Origin: Nemertoderma westbladi
Taxonomy: Eukaryota > Xenacoelomorpha > Nemertodermatida > Nemertodermatidae
DNA length: 22,567 nucleotides
Reading direction: 5' to 3'
Assembly (NCBI GenBank): GCA_032718475.1
Contig: JAUCBJ010002520.1
Span: forward strand, 1-22,567
The notes beneath the pieces were generated by a model, which was given only the letters and a program-made list of their open reading frames with translations, did not search any database and was not told the DNA's origin. This document shows, piece after piece, positions 9,046 to 18,340 of the stretch (its first letter is position 1; every line of letters starts with the position of its first letter). The position numbers were made by a program, and so were the translations under genes.

Positions 9046-11556
9046 ATGGATGTCAGACCACTTAAATCTATTTGGAGATCGCGGTACGGATCACAACCGC
9101 TAAAACTGTTTAATTTGCTATCCAACCAGAACAAACAGCTCGCGCACTGTCTAAATTCTCGAAAATTCTTACTGAACTGCAAACATGAATCGATAACTCC
9201 GAAATCTTTCGCTCCTCACCCCCCGTCCAAAACAAAAGGTATGAAGGAACTATGCGCTAAGTTTGCTCGCGATAGGGTTAAACTTGAACTTAACGGACTA
9301 TTTGCGAAGGAGAAATCACTTACTCGTCGTATTAGTCAAACCCAGGAAAACCTCGGTCGTATTCTGAATCACTCGGACAACGAGACAGCGTTAATTCTCT
9401 CTAAATCGGCGTTTAATGTGGAATATGAGAAAGTACGAAAGAAACAAATACACAAGCTAGATGTTTTACGCGATTGCTCAATGAAGAAGTTTAAACTATG
9501 GCCATTTTCAGACTTCCGGGATTCTCTGATTGTCAACTTGACTACAATTGAGTTCTGTGATGTGGAGAAGGATCTACTCGCCCTAGGCCCGAAGTTTGTT
9601 ACAACCTCAAAAAAGTTGCCCGTAGGTGATATAGTTTGTGGCATCCAACATGCCTTTAACTGTGCGCCTCAAGAGTTAAAGGATAAACAGAGTGCAACCA
9701 TTAACTCTGTAGTTAATGTGTTGAAACGTAAACGGAATTCTTCTAGCAATAATTTACCCCCTTTTTACCGCCAAGCTTTACTCGGCCTTAAAGAAAAGTT
9801 AACTCTAAATGATGCTATTTTGATCCGAGCTGACAAAGGATCAAAAACTGTAGTGCTGTTTAAGACTGAATATCATAATAAAATGCTAGAACATTTTAAT
9901 GACACTACCGTATATAAACAAATGAGAAAAAATTTTAATCCTTCTAGAACGATACATTCTCAATTAAGTGTTGTTTTATCAGACCTTTTGGATAAGGATA
10001 TTATCACAAAGGCTACTTTACATTATTTACGGCCGTCGATTGACCGCTGTCGATTAGCAAAACCGTACGGTCTGTGTAAAGTACATAAACCTAAAAATCC
10101 ATTACGCGTTATTGTTCCAATGCCATCTACTATGATATACAATTGTAGTAAGACTGTGTCTAAAATTTTACAACCGGCGGTAGACGACATACCTAAACGT
10201 ATTTCACATGTGCCTACTTTTGTTAACACTTTTAAGCTCAATTGTGAAGGTCAAGAGTATTACCTTGCATCATTAGATGTTGTATCTCTTTACAATAATG
10301 TCAATATACAGCAATTACTAGACATATTACCAAATATTCTAGAACGTACTGAACACCGTTGGCGTCTTTTAGTACCCAGTCTTCGTAATGTACCTATCAA
10401 TTCAATAATGAAACTTATTAAAATTACTTTAACTAGTACGTATTTCAAATATAATACTAATATATACTCCCAAATATTCGGTTTACCGATGGGACAACCA
10501 TGCGCCGTAAATTGTGCTGAGATTTCTATGGATTTTAATGAAAGTTTAGTATTGGATAATTTTATTTTCTCCGATTTCTTACTATCATACGACCGATATA
10601 TGGACGACATTTTGACAGCTATTGCATTTAGCGTATTCGATACAGGTTTGGTTTTACAGGAATTACTTAAGGACTTTAATTCTGTTGATCCGACTGGTAG
10701 ACTTCAATTTACTGTTGAACATGAAGAGAAAGGTGAAATAAACTTTCTTGATATTGCCATTAAACACGATGACATTAGTACTAACCTGTCTGTATATAGG
10801 AAACCAACAAACAGTAATCGTTATGTACACCCTCAATCCGACATCCCTACTACATTATTACGTCAAGTTATTTTTGGTATGAAGTGCCGCGCACTCCGTT
10901 ATTGTACCACTGAGGCGCTTCTAAATTCGGAAATCAGTTTTCTCAAGAATATTTTCCTTAATAACGGGTACCCCGAGTCTCTAATAAACTCTGTCTTATT
11001 TACATATAATCCTACTGTAAGGAATAAATCAACGTCTGAAACTACCTGTGTCATCCCTTATATTGAAGCTGTATCGCCTCAAATTAAAAGTATACTATAT
11101 AAAACAGGTTTCAATGTTGTTTTTTCATACAACCATAAGTTAGGTCAGTATCTATTTGACAAATATTACGGACCTGACGAAACTACTGTTGCTAACATTT
11201 TTCATATGCAATCACTGATCTATAATATTTCTTGTTCCGGCTGCCCGTGTGATAGTTACATAGGTAAAACTGTACGCTATTTGTCTAGCAGATACAGAGA
11301 GCATGTCACAGCAGTGGAAAAGTCTATTTTAGATCATACTGGTCTAGAGGAACACGTATTAAATAATAATATATCACATACTTTCGATGAGAGTAGTGTA
11401 TCTGTGATCAAGTTGGTGCGTAATGTTAAGTTGGTACCAACATACGAGTCTATATATATACGTGCGAACAAAGACCACTTACTAAACTCAAACAAAGATT
11501 TAGAATACTCTAGGTATGTTTCGCCTGAATGGGACCCCATATTACCTTTCTTATAA
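9046..11556 (+). CDS. Penelope-like RT/GIY-YIG endonuclease, unit 3 (intact, one residue changed)
   Basis: 836 residues with all RT and GIY-YIG motifs as in unit 2. It differs at one residue: L511 is F, from TTA to TTC at 10576-10578, eight residues before the catalytic YMDD. The change is conservative and lies outside the invariant residues. It shows that the third unit is not a pure assembly duplicate of the second. ATG context and leader are as in unit 2. The 3' region is complete except for the last bases before the next ATG, where the array ends. Confidence 0.95.
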   Translation: MDVRPLKSIWRSRYGSQPLKLFNLLSNQNKQLAHCLNSRKFLLNCKHESITPKSFAPHPPSKTKGMKELCAKFARDRVKLELNGLFAKEKSLTRRISQTQENLGRILNHSDNETALILSKSAFNVEYEKVRKKQIHKLDVLRDCSMKKFKLWPFSDFRDSLIVNLTTIEFCDVEKDLLALGPKFVTTSKKLPVGDIVCGIQHAFNCAPQELKDKQSATINSVVNVLKRKRNSSSNNLPPFYRQALLGLKEKLTLNDAILIRADKGSKTVVLFKTEYHNKMLEHFNDTTVYKQMRKNFNPSRTIHSQLSVVLSDLLDKDIITKATLHYLRPSIDRCRLAKPYGLCKVHKPKNPLRVIVPMPSTMIYNCSKTVSKILQPAVDDIPKRISHVPTFVNTFKLNCEGQEYYLASLDVVSLYNNVNIQQLLDILPNILERTEHRWRLLVPSLRNVPINSIMKLIKITLTSTYFKYNTNIYSQIFGLPMGQPCAVNCAEISMDFNESLVLDNFIFSDFLLSYDRYMDDILTAIAFSVFDTGLVLQELLKDFNSVDPTGRLQFTVEHEEKGEINFLDIAIKHDDISTNLSVYRKPTNSNRYVHPQSDIPTTLLRQVIFGMKCRALRYCTTEALLNSEISFLKNIFLNNGYPESLINSVLFTYNPTVRNKSTSETTCVIPYIEAVSPQIKSILYKTGFNVVFSYNHKLGQYLFDKYYGPDETTVANIFHMQSLIYNISCSGCPCDSYIGKTVRYLSSRYREHVTAVEKSILDHTGLEEHVLNNNISHTFDESSVSVIKLVRNVKLVPTYESIYIRANKDHLLNSNKDLEYSRYVSPEWDPILPFL

Positions 11557-11637
11557 TCCTACTGTATTCCTGGTTAAACCCTATAATAATAATAATTAAT
11601 AAATAAATACGTTTAATTAGAAAATTGTATTGATGCA

Positions 11638-12274
11638 TTTTGCAATTGTAATATACTGTATATTATGTTAGACTAACAAAACACTAACAAGACGTTTTTC
11701 ATTCAACTTAATTGAACTTCCGTACGTACGTGGTTAATATTTATTATTTTTCGGATTTGCACCTAAAAACCATTAATAAATCGTTTTAACTACTTTAATA
11801 TTTTCCTTTTGGTGCATTTTTGTAATTTTAATGGGACTAACTACAGTACTTACATAATCAATTTTGCAATTGTTAGACTAACAAGACGTTTTTCATTCAA
11901 TTTAATTGAACTTCCGTACGTACGTGGTTAATATTTATTATTTTTCGGATTTGCACCTAAAACCATTAATAAATCGTTTTAACTACTTTAATATTTTCAT
12001 TTTGGTGCATTTTTGTAATTTTAATGGGACTAACTACAGTACTTACATAATCAATTTTGCAATTGTAATTGTATAATAGGTTTGACTAAGTAACGTTTTC
12101 ATTCAACTTAATAGAACATTCCGTACGTATGTGGTTAATTTTAATTATTTTTCTGATTTGCACCTACAGTAAAACCTTTAATATATACCGTCTTAATTAC
12201 TTTAATCTTTCCTTTTTGTGCATTTTTGTAAATTTAGTTAGAATAACTACAGTACTTACTTAATTACGAATTAT
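11638..12274 (+). repeat. Three diverged tandem repeats in unit 3 3' region
   Basis: Third occurrence of the triple repeat, with copies starting at 11638, 11862 and 12055. Same internal differences as in the other units. Confidence 0.85.
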
Positions 12275-12368
12275 CTCCTTCTTTTCAATGTGTTAATTTC
12301 TCAGTGTGTTTATTTTGCTGTTGGCGGGATTTTTAAATATTTGCAGTACTGTTTAAGTAAATTAAAGC

Positions 12369-12399
12369 CTGACGACGGTCTACCGTAAGGTGTCCGAAA
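12369..12399 (+). ncRNA. Hammerhead-ribozyme-like motif at the array's right end
   Basis: CTGACGA at 12369-12375 and GAAA at 12396-12399, with the same arm and the A/T hairpin downstream. This copy has no following PLE ORF. Cleavage here would release a 3' tail reading into the gag-like locus. Confidence 0.5.
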
Positions 12400-12469
12400 T
12401 ATAGCCAAAAAACAATCTGTTTTTTCTATTTTTGTTTCCCATCCATTGTTCCGTTTAAATACTTACGAA

Positions 12470-12483
12470 GATAAATATATATA
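12470..12483. repeat. Right copy of 14-bp target-site duplication
   Basis: GATAAATATATATA, identical to 1901-1914, directly follows the point where unit 3 leaves the PLE sequence. The following bases (TTATAATAATTCTAG) have no counterpart on the left, as expected for flanking DNA. Confidence 0.75.
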
Positions 12484-12520
12484 TTATAATAATTCTAGCG
12501 ATAAATGATACTTCTGTACT

Positions 12521-13840
12521 TTATTCTATTCCACTTATATTCGCTACAGATATAGCTTGCGCTAAACTAGCACTTAACTCATCCCTCGTAATAAATTCCT
12601 GGCTAGGATTATGTTGTATAGTCGGCTCTATCTGAGTAATCCGCTGTCTCTCATATGATCCCTCTTCCGGTTTAACCCGGAAGTTCTCCATCGAACTGGG
12701 TCGGCGCTCCGTCCGCGTATTCCAAACCCGCGGGTTCGGTTCGCCAAATACTCGTCCTGTCGGAGTTTCTCTAAACTCTCCGTTCTCTCGTTTGGTATGT
12801 AGTGGTGCGGTGTTCTGATGACGTGGATCCTGTGCGATGGGTGAAGCACTAATACCAACTGGTGTGCGATATGTAGAGAACGGTTTAGCGATCCGTGTAC
12901 TCGTAATAGCTGGACCGGGTATAGGAATTCTGGTCGTCGTCGACTCGCGTATAGTCGGAGTTCTCGCTTCCTGTTCGGCCTTCTGCAGTGTGAACAGTTC
13001 TCGCAACTCGGTACATACACTCGCCCCACATTCTTCGATCATTCGCATCCCCTTCTCGGCGATTTCATTCGCCTTTCTGGTCCGTTCTTCGCTCTCTAAA
13101 TTTAATCTCGCACTTTCCAACCGCGCCAGTTTACGTTGTTCTTCTTCCCTCGCTCGTCTCGCTGCGCTCTCTTCTTCCACTCGCTCCTTTTCTTCATACA
13201 ATGCGCGTCTTCTTTTCTCGATCTCGAGTTCGCTTTCCTTGCGTTCGCGTTTGAGTTGAAGCTCGCGTTCCTTCTGTTCACATTCGAGTTTCTTGCGTTC
13301 GCGTTCGGCTTGGAGTTCGCGTTCTCTCTGTTCGCGTTCAAGTAGAAGTTCGCGTTCTCTCTGTTCGCGTTCGAGTTCCTTGCGCTCGCGCTCGGCTTGG
13401 AGTTCGCGTTCTCTCTGTTTGCATTCCGTTCGCTCACGCTTACTTATCTCTTCCAACTCTCGTAACTCCGCGTCCAACTTACGTGTGCGCTCCCGTTCCC
13501 GCTCGGCCTCCTTCCGTGCTTCCGATGCACGCAAAACTTCCGCCTGCTGTTCGTCTAGTCGGTGTCTTCTCTCTTCCGCCGAGTTGTGAGAAACAAGGGA
13601 TCCATCACATATAACTTTCCCTCGCGCGTGACTAACCTGGGAATCGCCACTGTCTCTAGATGCATTGTCGGGTGGAGTTAACGTTCTCTGTTGGATGTTC
13701 TCCGTCGTCGGTAGCACCTGGCCCAGTACCATCACTCCACTCTGCATCAGCCAGCTAGTAACTTCCCTCTGATACCGGCGCTCTTCTTTATCTTGGATCT
13801 CTTCCCGCTCCACTAAGTCTCTCAACTCTGCGTCACTCAC
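12521..13840 (-). CDS. Gag-like ORF with long R/E-rich coiled coil (second frame)
   Basis: The 439 codons begin at a GTG, so that start is not credible. The frame is open further upstream to 13924, overlapping the preceding ORF by 68 bp in a +1-shifted frame. From the GTG: residues ~5-30 acidic and helical (VEREEIQDKEERRYQREV); ~40-87 Ser/Thr/Pro-rich; ~88-295 a highly charged coiled coil with near-repeats of RERELQAERERKELEREQ; then a Pro/Arg-rich tail. It ends TRDELSASLAQAISVANISG at a stop 38 bp from the PLE target site. The layout resembles the N-terminal part of a BEL/Pao-type gag that breaks off before the expected capsid-like part. I see no zinc knuckle. Much GC-richer than the PLE. 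It could instead be an unrelated coiled-coil gene. Confidence 0.5.
   Translation of the reverse strand: MSDAELRDLVEREEIQDKEERRYQREVTSWLMQSGVMVLGQVLPTTENIQQRTLTPPDNASRDSGDSQVSHARGKVICDGSLVSHNSAEERRHRLDEQQAEVLRASEARKEAERERERTRKLDAELRELEEISKRERTECKQRERELQAERERKELEREQRERELLLEREQRERELQAERERKKLECEQKERELQLKRERKESELEIEKRRRALYEEKERVEEESAARRAREEEQRKLARLESARLNLESEERTRKANEIAEKGMRMIEECGASVCTELRELFTLQKAEQEARTPTIRESTTTRIPIPGPAITSTRIAKPFSTYRTPVGISASPIAQDPRHQNTAPLHTKRENGEFRETPTGRVFGEPNPRVWNTRTERRPSSMENFRVKPEEGSYERQRITQIEPTIQHNPSQEFITRDELSASLAQAISVANISGIE
13217..13420 (-). repeat. Imperfect in-frame repeats coding the R/E coiled coil
   Basis: Residues ~141-208 of the gag-like ORF are built from variants of RERELQAERERKELEREQ and a shorter RERELLLEREQ. 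At DNA level the plus strand shows repeated TTCGCGTTCTCTCTGTTCGCG-type blocks (each cited block is within one variant). Such repeats change length easily and also create long open antisense frames here, which I treat as shadows. Confidence 0.7.
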
Positions 13841-13856
13841 CTGAGTCGCCTGCGCT

Positions 13857-14495
13857 TCATGATGCCCATAGCAGCCAGTTCTCTGTCCTAACTCGTCGAA
13901 ATCGCTCCGATAACGCGTGGTGCTCTAACAAGGCTGCTAAAACCCTATCATAAACCCTCGTCGCCACGTCGCTCAACTGAGACTCCACTGCTCTCTTCGC
14001 TAGGACTGCAAGCTCCTCCGTCTGCTTGAATAACGCTGAGTTATATCCCCTTCTAATCTCTACTAACCCTCCCCTTCCGATGTTCGCTGAGTCGGCTAAC
14101 ATCTTCCTTACCTTGTCCGTCGTCCGAGTTATATGTCCGGCGTGCGCGCGAAGTTTCTTCTTTATCGCGATGTCAAGTTCTCTCTCGCTTACCTGACTTA
14201 CACTTGGTGGACTTGAAGGATTATTTTGGGAACTATGGGTACTCCTTACAGCCGCTGGGACCACGGCACTTACCATACCCACAGGTCTGGAAACTGGGCT
14301 CCGGGCTCTCGCTTCTGCTACACTACCCTCCCTATCACTCACCTCTGTCCGGGCTGCTGTGCAGTCCTTCCTTACAGTAGTTGGAGGGGATCCTAATACT
14401 ATTACTTGAGGTTGTTGTTCTTCCTCACTAGTTACTGTCTCGTCCTCCTGTTCACTTACGTCAGCGTCGCTCGCTGCGTCGTCATAGTCGGTCAT
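13857..14495 (-). CDS. Gag-like ORF, N-terminal frame
   Basis: 212 residues from a true ATG (14493-14495 on the plus strand as CAT). Residues ~1-30 are strongly acidic (DDAASDADVSEQEDE). Residues ~31-105 are low-complexity and rich in S, P, T and V. Residues ~106-205 are helical and basic-amphipathic, with KKKLRAHAGHITRTTDKV near 112-129, and recall the first helical part of BEL/Pao gag proteins. The frame stops at TGA (13857-13859), while the +1 frame continues for 400 more codons, so the two ORFs may form one gag by +1 frameshifting, or one gag broken by a single-base indel. The likely leader is the long non-coding DNA to its right. I do not recognise an enzyme motif. Confidence 0.5.
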   Translation of the reverse strand: MTDYDDAASDADVSEQEDETVTSEEEQQPQVIVLGSPPTTVRKDCTAARTEVSDREGSVAEARARSPVSRPVGMVSAVVPAAVRSTHSSQNNPSSPPSVSQVSERELDIAIKKKLRAHAGHITRTTDKVRKMLADSANIGRGGLVEIRRGYNSALFKQTEELAVLAKRAVESQLSDVATRVYDRVLAALLEHHALSERFRRVRTENWLLWAS

Positions 14496-15000
14496 AGTGA
14501 ATTTACAAATAATTTTGACCGAAACTGAATTCTCACAAACCTAGCTAAAATTTTCAAAAAACTTACTAATTACAATTCGCCCTAAGGCCCAATGAACTGC
14601 TGTATTCGCAATTAGTAAAACGCACTACCGTACATCCACTGTATGCAATACAGTAAGTAAACAGTACACCAACCTAACCACATGATACTGTGTGTGGTAC
14701 AGCAAAACAAATGTCCCTTCTACCGTACGCAGTAACAGCAATCAGCCTAATGTACTACTGTACTATTGTACGCGGCCAGTGAATACAGTAATCTAAACTA
14801 ACAGCCTAAGAATATACTCAGTGTCCTACTGTACGCGGTAGGCCTCAGCAGACAATAAATACTTACTACTGTTAAACTAGCGCGACCCCTATACTAACAG
14901 CAGAACTGTTGAACAGACAAATACCCGTATACTTCTCTGCCAACCTAATGAGTTCCCGCCTAACCAATAAGGCACCAAGACTGCTCTACTGTTAAATAAA
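14496..15000 (-). other. Non-coding leader upstream of the gag-like ORFs
   Basis: About 500 bp without a convincing ORF, dense in short TACTGTA/TACAGTA/CTACTGT motifs. It lies between the gag-like start and the inverted-repeat arm, where an LTR element would carry its primer-binding site and leader. I could not identify a primer-binding site with confidence. Confidence 0.4.
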
Positions 15001-15857
15001 GGTGATCAGGAGCGTGCTATTACTAAATGTAGGGCTGCTAAATACAAAACCGCTACTTACTGTTGGATGGCGCTAATCTGCCGTCCGCTAATATATTTTA
15101 CTAAATTTACACGGCTCCTGCAAAATCGCTTGTTCCTTTCTCTACCGATCGCTCGACAGAGAGCTAACTGTTCGAATCTATGAGCCACGCGTGAATAACC
15201 AAAACAATAAACCCGAGTCGGCTACCTAAGCTTACTTAAGACGAGTGCGAGAGGCTTTGCACTCAGAGTATATTCTTACGCCTAATTCTACTACTGTAAT
15301 ACGATAATGCCTAAGTTCTTTCTAATCGCGAATACTGGGGGTTCCCCAACGGAATGTGTGAATGCGAGAATATTTAAAATAATCAAAATGGTACAGTATA
15401 CTGTCTTTACGTGCGTAAAACCGCTCTGGGTCTAAATTCGCCTGTAGCTGGCTTTAGGCCAGCAAATTACTAGTGTTTTGAGTACTGAATAATGCGATCT
15501 AGCTTATTGCCCGCTAATGCAAATAACCGCTCAGTGTGAATAGTTTACGGTATCCTAATTATTACCTTAGCTACTCTCCGCTATGCTGCGTACTAATTCT
15601 TAATTTCACCAACTAATTACAGTCACAAATATGTAACAGCGTACTAATTACTAAGAGTTCCAGAATGCGCAATTCTAATTTATTACACACCAGGTTTCAC
15701 TAGTAATAGCCTAAAATACCGTATTACTTTGACCTAATCAGTAATTATTTGTTGTAAACTAAGAAATAGAAATCAATCAAAGAGAAAAAGGGCGCCTATC
15801 TAAGCATTCGTAATCTTAGGCACACTTCAGTAACACACCAATCAGCGTCAGCAATCA
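15000..15857 (-). repeat. Diverged inverted repeat arm A (possible LTR upstream of gag-like ORFs)
   Basis: Read on the minus strand, this region matches 20438-about 21170 of the plus strand in the same order. Shared blocks: TTTCTATTTCTTAGTTTA (about 15751-15768 with 20529-20546), GTACGC-GCATAG-GGAGA (near 15580 with 20668), GCTGGCCTAAAGCCAGC (15454-15470 with 20801-20817), TTTATTGTTTTGGTT (about 15199-15213 with 20992-21006) and TTCGAACAGTTAG (15167-15179 with 21027-21039). The match starts near a TG on both sides. It is many substitutions and indels old. Lying upstream of the gag-like ORFs in their orientation, it could be their 5' LTR. Confidence 0.65.
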
Positions 15858-16957
15858 TAGCTCGCAATTATGCAGTTCACTACTGTGTAGTCCACAGTTG
15901 TGCAATTCACTCTCCACACTGTAGTACGCACAGGCCTCTCCCGGGTACATCTAGGCTTCCTAACTAACCCAATTCCTGCCCCCCTAATGCTAAAATAGAG
16001 ACAAAACCTGGATCATCAGCCCCCTAATTACCGTACCAGCGAGCGGTCTCTACGCTACAGCGCGAGTTGCCCGACCGCAACGGTGACCCCCCGCCAACGT
16101 TGCTCGCCCTTGAATCCTCCGCACTCCCTTCGTCGCTAACCCCCCGATGCGCCCACCGCCTACCGGCACCTTAGCCCTCCATCAGAATGAGTAGCTACCG
16201 TAGCGGCACATGCAAATCACAACAGTCTGACAGTTTCAGAAAATCCCGTAGGATTATTGCGTCGAAAAGAATTACATAGAACCATTAACAAAAGAGGTAG
16301 AAATCATAGTTCCGATTGTAATTAGCAGTAATCGTTGGGATTGATTGAGAAACACAAGTGAGAATAGTAGCACTAACGAATCATTCCAAGAAATTAATCG
16401 GAAAGGTAGAAATGCAGAAAATACACACAAATTATACTCCTAAACTTAATGGCACTAAATATGTCTGAGTGAGTTGCTGCTGTTGTTGCTGGTACAGCTC
16501 TACCGGCAAACCGCCAATTTATAGGTGATCCGAGAAGGGTGATGCAATCGCTCTCTCATTGGCTCTCCAATCCGCGCTAGCATTAGACCAACCTGGAAGC
16601 AGTTAGTCCAATAAGAAAGCCGGATTGTAGCCCTATTGCTCCCCAAACCCACAAAACGTCACCATATAAGGTAATTTTGCCGATGCTTAATTTAGCGGTA
16701 CTAATAACATGATGCACAAAAGTTATTTTAGCGCGATTATAAAGAAATCAAACCCGTGATAGCTAGCCCATCAAGGCTAATAACAGCAAGCCCGAAATCC
16801 AGGGTCCAACTGAACTTGCTACCCTGGAACTATCTACTTATATCATATTACAAAATTACGTAGGTAGGGCTACATACTATACAAAATGGATGAGTTCAAA
16901 ATATATGGGCGTTTCAATTTCCTTATCTAAATGTCACTGCGCTATTATGTCTTATCT
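15858..16957. other. Non-coding region, no gene seen
   Basis: 1.1 kb without a supported ORF. A C-rich patch lies at about 15960-16180 and AT-richer sequence follows. A CCATATAAGG-type stretch occurs at 16662-16671 but no gene is placed to use it. I see no match to the rest of the window. Confidence 0.4.
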
Positions 16958-17115
16958 AAAATATTATACTGCATAACGGACTAATATTGCGTACAGTATA
17001 ACGGACTGATATATTATACTGTATAATGAACCAATATATTATACTGTATAATGGCTAATAATGTGTACTGCTTAATAACTAATATCGTGTATACAGTACA
17101 ACGGCTAACAATGTG
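16958..17115. repeat. Degenerate ~30-bp repeats built on TATACTGTATA
   Basis: Repeated units of the type ATATTATACTGTATAATG followed by GACTAAT or GGCTAAT variants. The core ATTATAC-T-GTATAAT is a perfect palindrome and occurs intact at 17013-17027 and 17038-17052, with decayed versions on either side. Confidence 0.6.
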
Positions 17116-17325
17116 GATACAGCGCCATATACCGTAACATCTTACTTAATCAGAATGAAAAAAATATTTTGTTACATTATGTGAACTTATCAGCGTTCTG
17201 GTGAATTACTCAGACCACTGTACTACAGTACTACTACTTCTAGGTCGAGCGAACTCGGACAGAGATCTCCTTCCATGCTTCCCGATTCTCCATAGTTGTC
17301 GCAGTTTCATTTCTCTCAAGTTCAG

Positions 17326-18340
17326 TGTAAGCGGATTCAATTCCCTGCACTACCCACCGAAAATGAGATTAGTGGCATTTTACCAATTATAGTTGGCGAG
17401 GTGACATTACCAATAATAATGTCACCTCACAACCAACTAAGGCGATACACGCTGCAAGCCACAGGGAAAGTTGAGAGGTGAAACCATCTCAGAGGGACAA
17501 AGAGGCTAGCAGGGCTAGCACGTGGGGATGGTGGCAACAGGGAGTGGCGAGGTGACAATTAATCAGGTTAAGCCAATGAGGGGTGGGGAAAACACATTGG
17601 AAGTGATTAGAGCGCATCTATTGGACAGGCCACTCAGTAGAGTAGAGGTGATTTAATATGTGTTAATATTTGTGATGGTATCTACCGTAGTTGACAGTAG
17701 TAGATACAGACCGGTGTAGGTTGTACACGTCGTCGCATCGCTGGGCTGCTGGGCTATAGGCTGGATATATGTTTGGCCAAAAGCCGATGAAAAACAACGG
17801 AGTTAGTTGTCAATATTGGTAATCACAGCAATGATAATAGCACAGTTAATAATCAGTAATATGCAATACAGCGATACAGACAGTAACAGTAACGACGACA
17901 ACGATGGTCAAAAACTATGCCGGTCTCACAACCGTAAGGGAATCAACTGACTGATAATCAGTAGTTACAAAGATTATATAATTGACACATATTGGTATTA
18001 GCCCTACACTACTGTGCGGCCTCTGGTAACCAATAGATGCGCTCTTATCCTCTCTAACGTGTTCACTTGCCTTCTATTGGCTTAACTATTAATTGTCACT
18101 TTGCCACTCCCTGTTGGTGTTACCCCCTGGTGCTAGCCTCACTAGCTGGTTTCTCCCTCTGAGGTGGTTTGATCTCTCACCTCTCTCTGTGGCTTACGGC
18201 GTGTATCGCCCCCCCCCCTCACAGTTGGTTATTAGGTGAGATTATTATTGGTAATCTCACATCCCCAACTATATTGGTAAAATGCCACTAGTCCCATTTT
18301 GGGTGGGTAATGCATGGAATTGAAATTGAATCCGCTTACA
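17326..18340. repeat. Fold-back structure: ~350-bp imperfect inverted arms
   Basis: The left arm runs from 17326 (TGTAAGCGGATTCAATT) to about 17675. The right arm is its reverse complement from 18340 back to about 17975. Matching landmarks include AGTGGCATTTTACCAAT, ACCAATAATAAT, GCGATACACGC, CAGGGAGTGGC, GTGACAATTAAT and AGAGCGCATCTATTGG. Arms are roughly 75-85% alike by eye. A C-homopolymer (18210-18219) interrupts the right arm. The ~300-bp centre has no ORF. No transposase and no clear target duplication at the edges. It fits a fold-back or MITE-like non-autonomous DNA element. Confidence 0.7.

Larger units (their letters stand above)
1915..12469 (+). mobile_element. Tandem trimer of a Penelope-like element (3,437-bp unit)
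   Basis: Three ORFs start at equivalent positions 2172, 5609 and 9046, exactly 3,437 bp apart, all in the same orientation. The intervening sequence is also repeated. The third unit stops at 12469, 16 bp short of a full period (the missing part holds the base-pairs just before the next ATG), and then runs into the right 14-bp repeat. The left side holds an inverted 5'-end fragment and a spacer. Penelope-like elements are known for tandem or partial-tandem copies with pseudo-LTRs and for inverted fragments at the 5' side. Three nearly complete and nearly identical units are more than usual. Confidence 0.9.
11557..12469 (+). promoter_or_regulatory. Unit 3 3' UTR and right end of the PLE insertion
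   Basis: The third copy of the 3' region, with AATAAA at 11598-11603. It follows the unit sequence to ...ACTTACGAA at 12469 and then leaves it. The element's 3' end therefore lies about 70 bp beyond the hammerhead-like GAAA and just short of the base-pairs preceding the ATG. The next bases are the right target-site copy. Confidence 0.65.

Noticed and set aside
12628-13589. Several open frames on both strands overlapping the R/E coiled-coil ORF
   Set aside because: The repeated GAG/CGC-type codons keep other frames open. The alternatives are low-complexity S/R or N/R strings.
16958-17115. Spaced palindromic repeats considered as a CRISPR array
   Set aside because: Units are degenerate, spacers are not unique and constant in length, and the sequence context is an animal genome.
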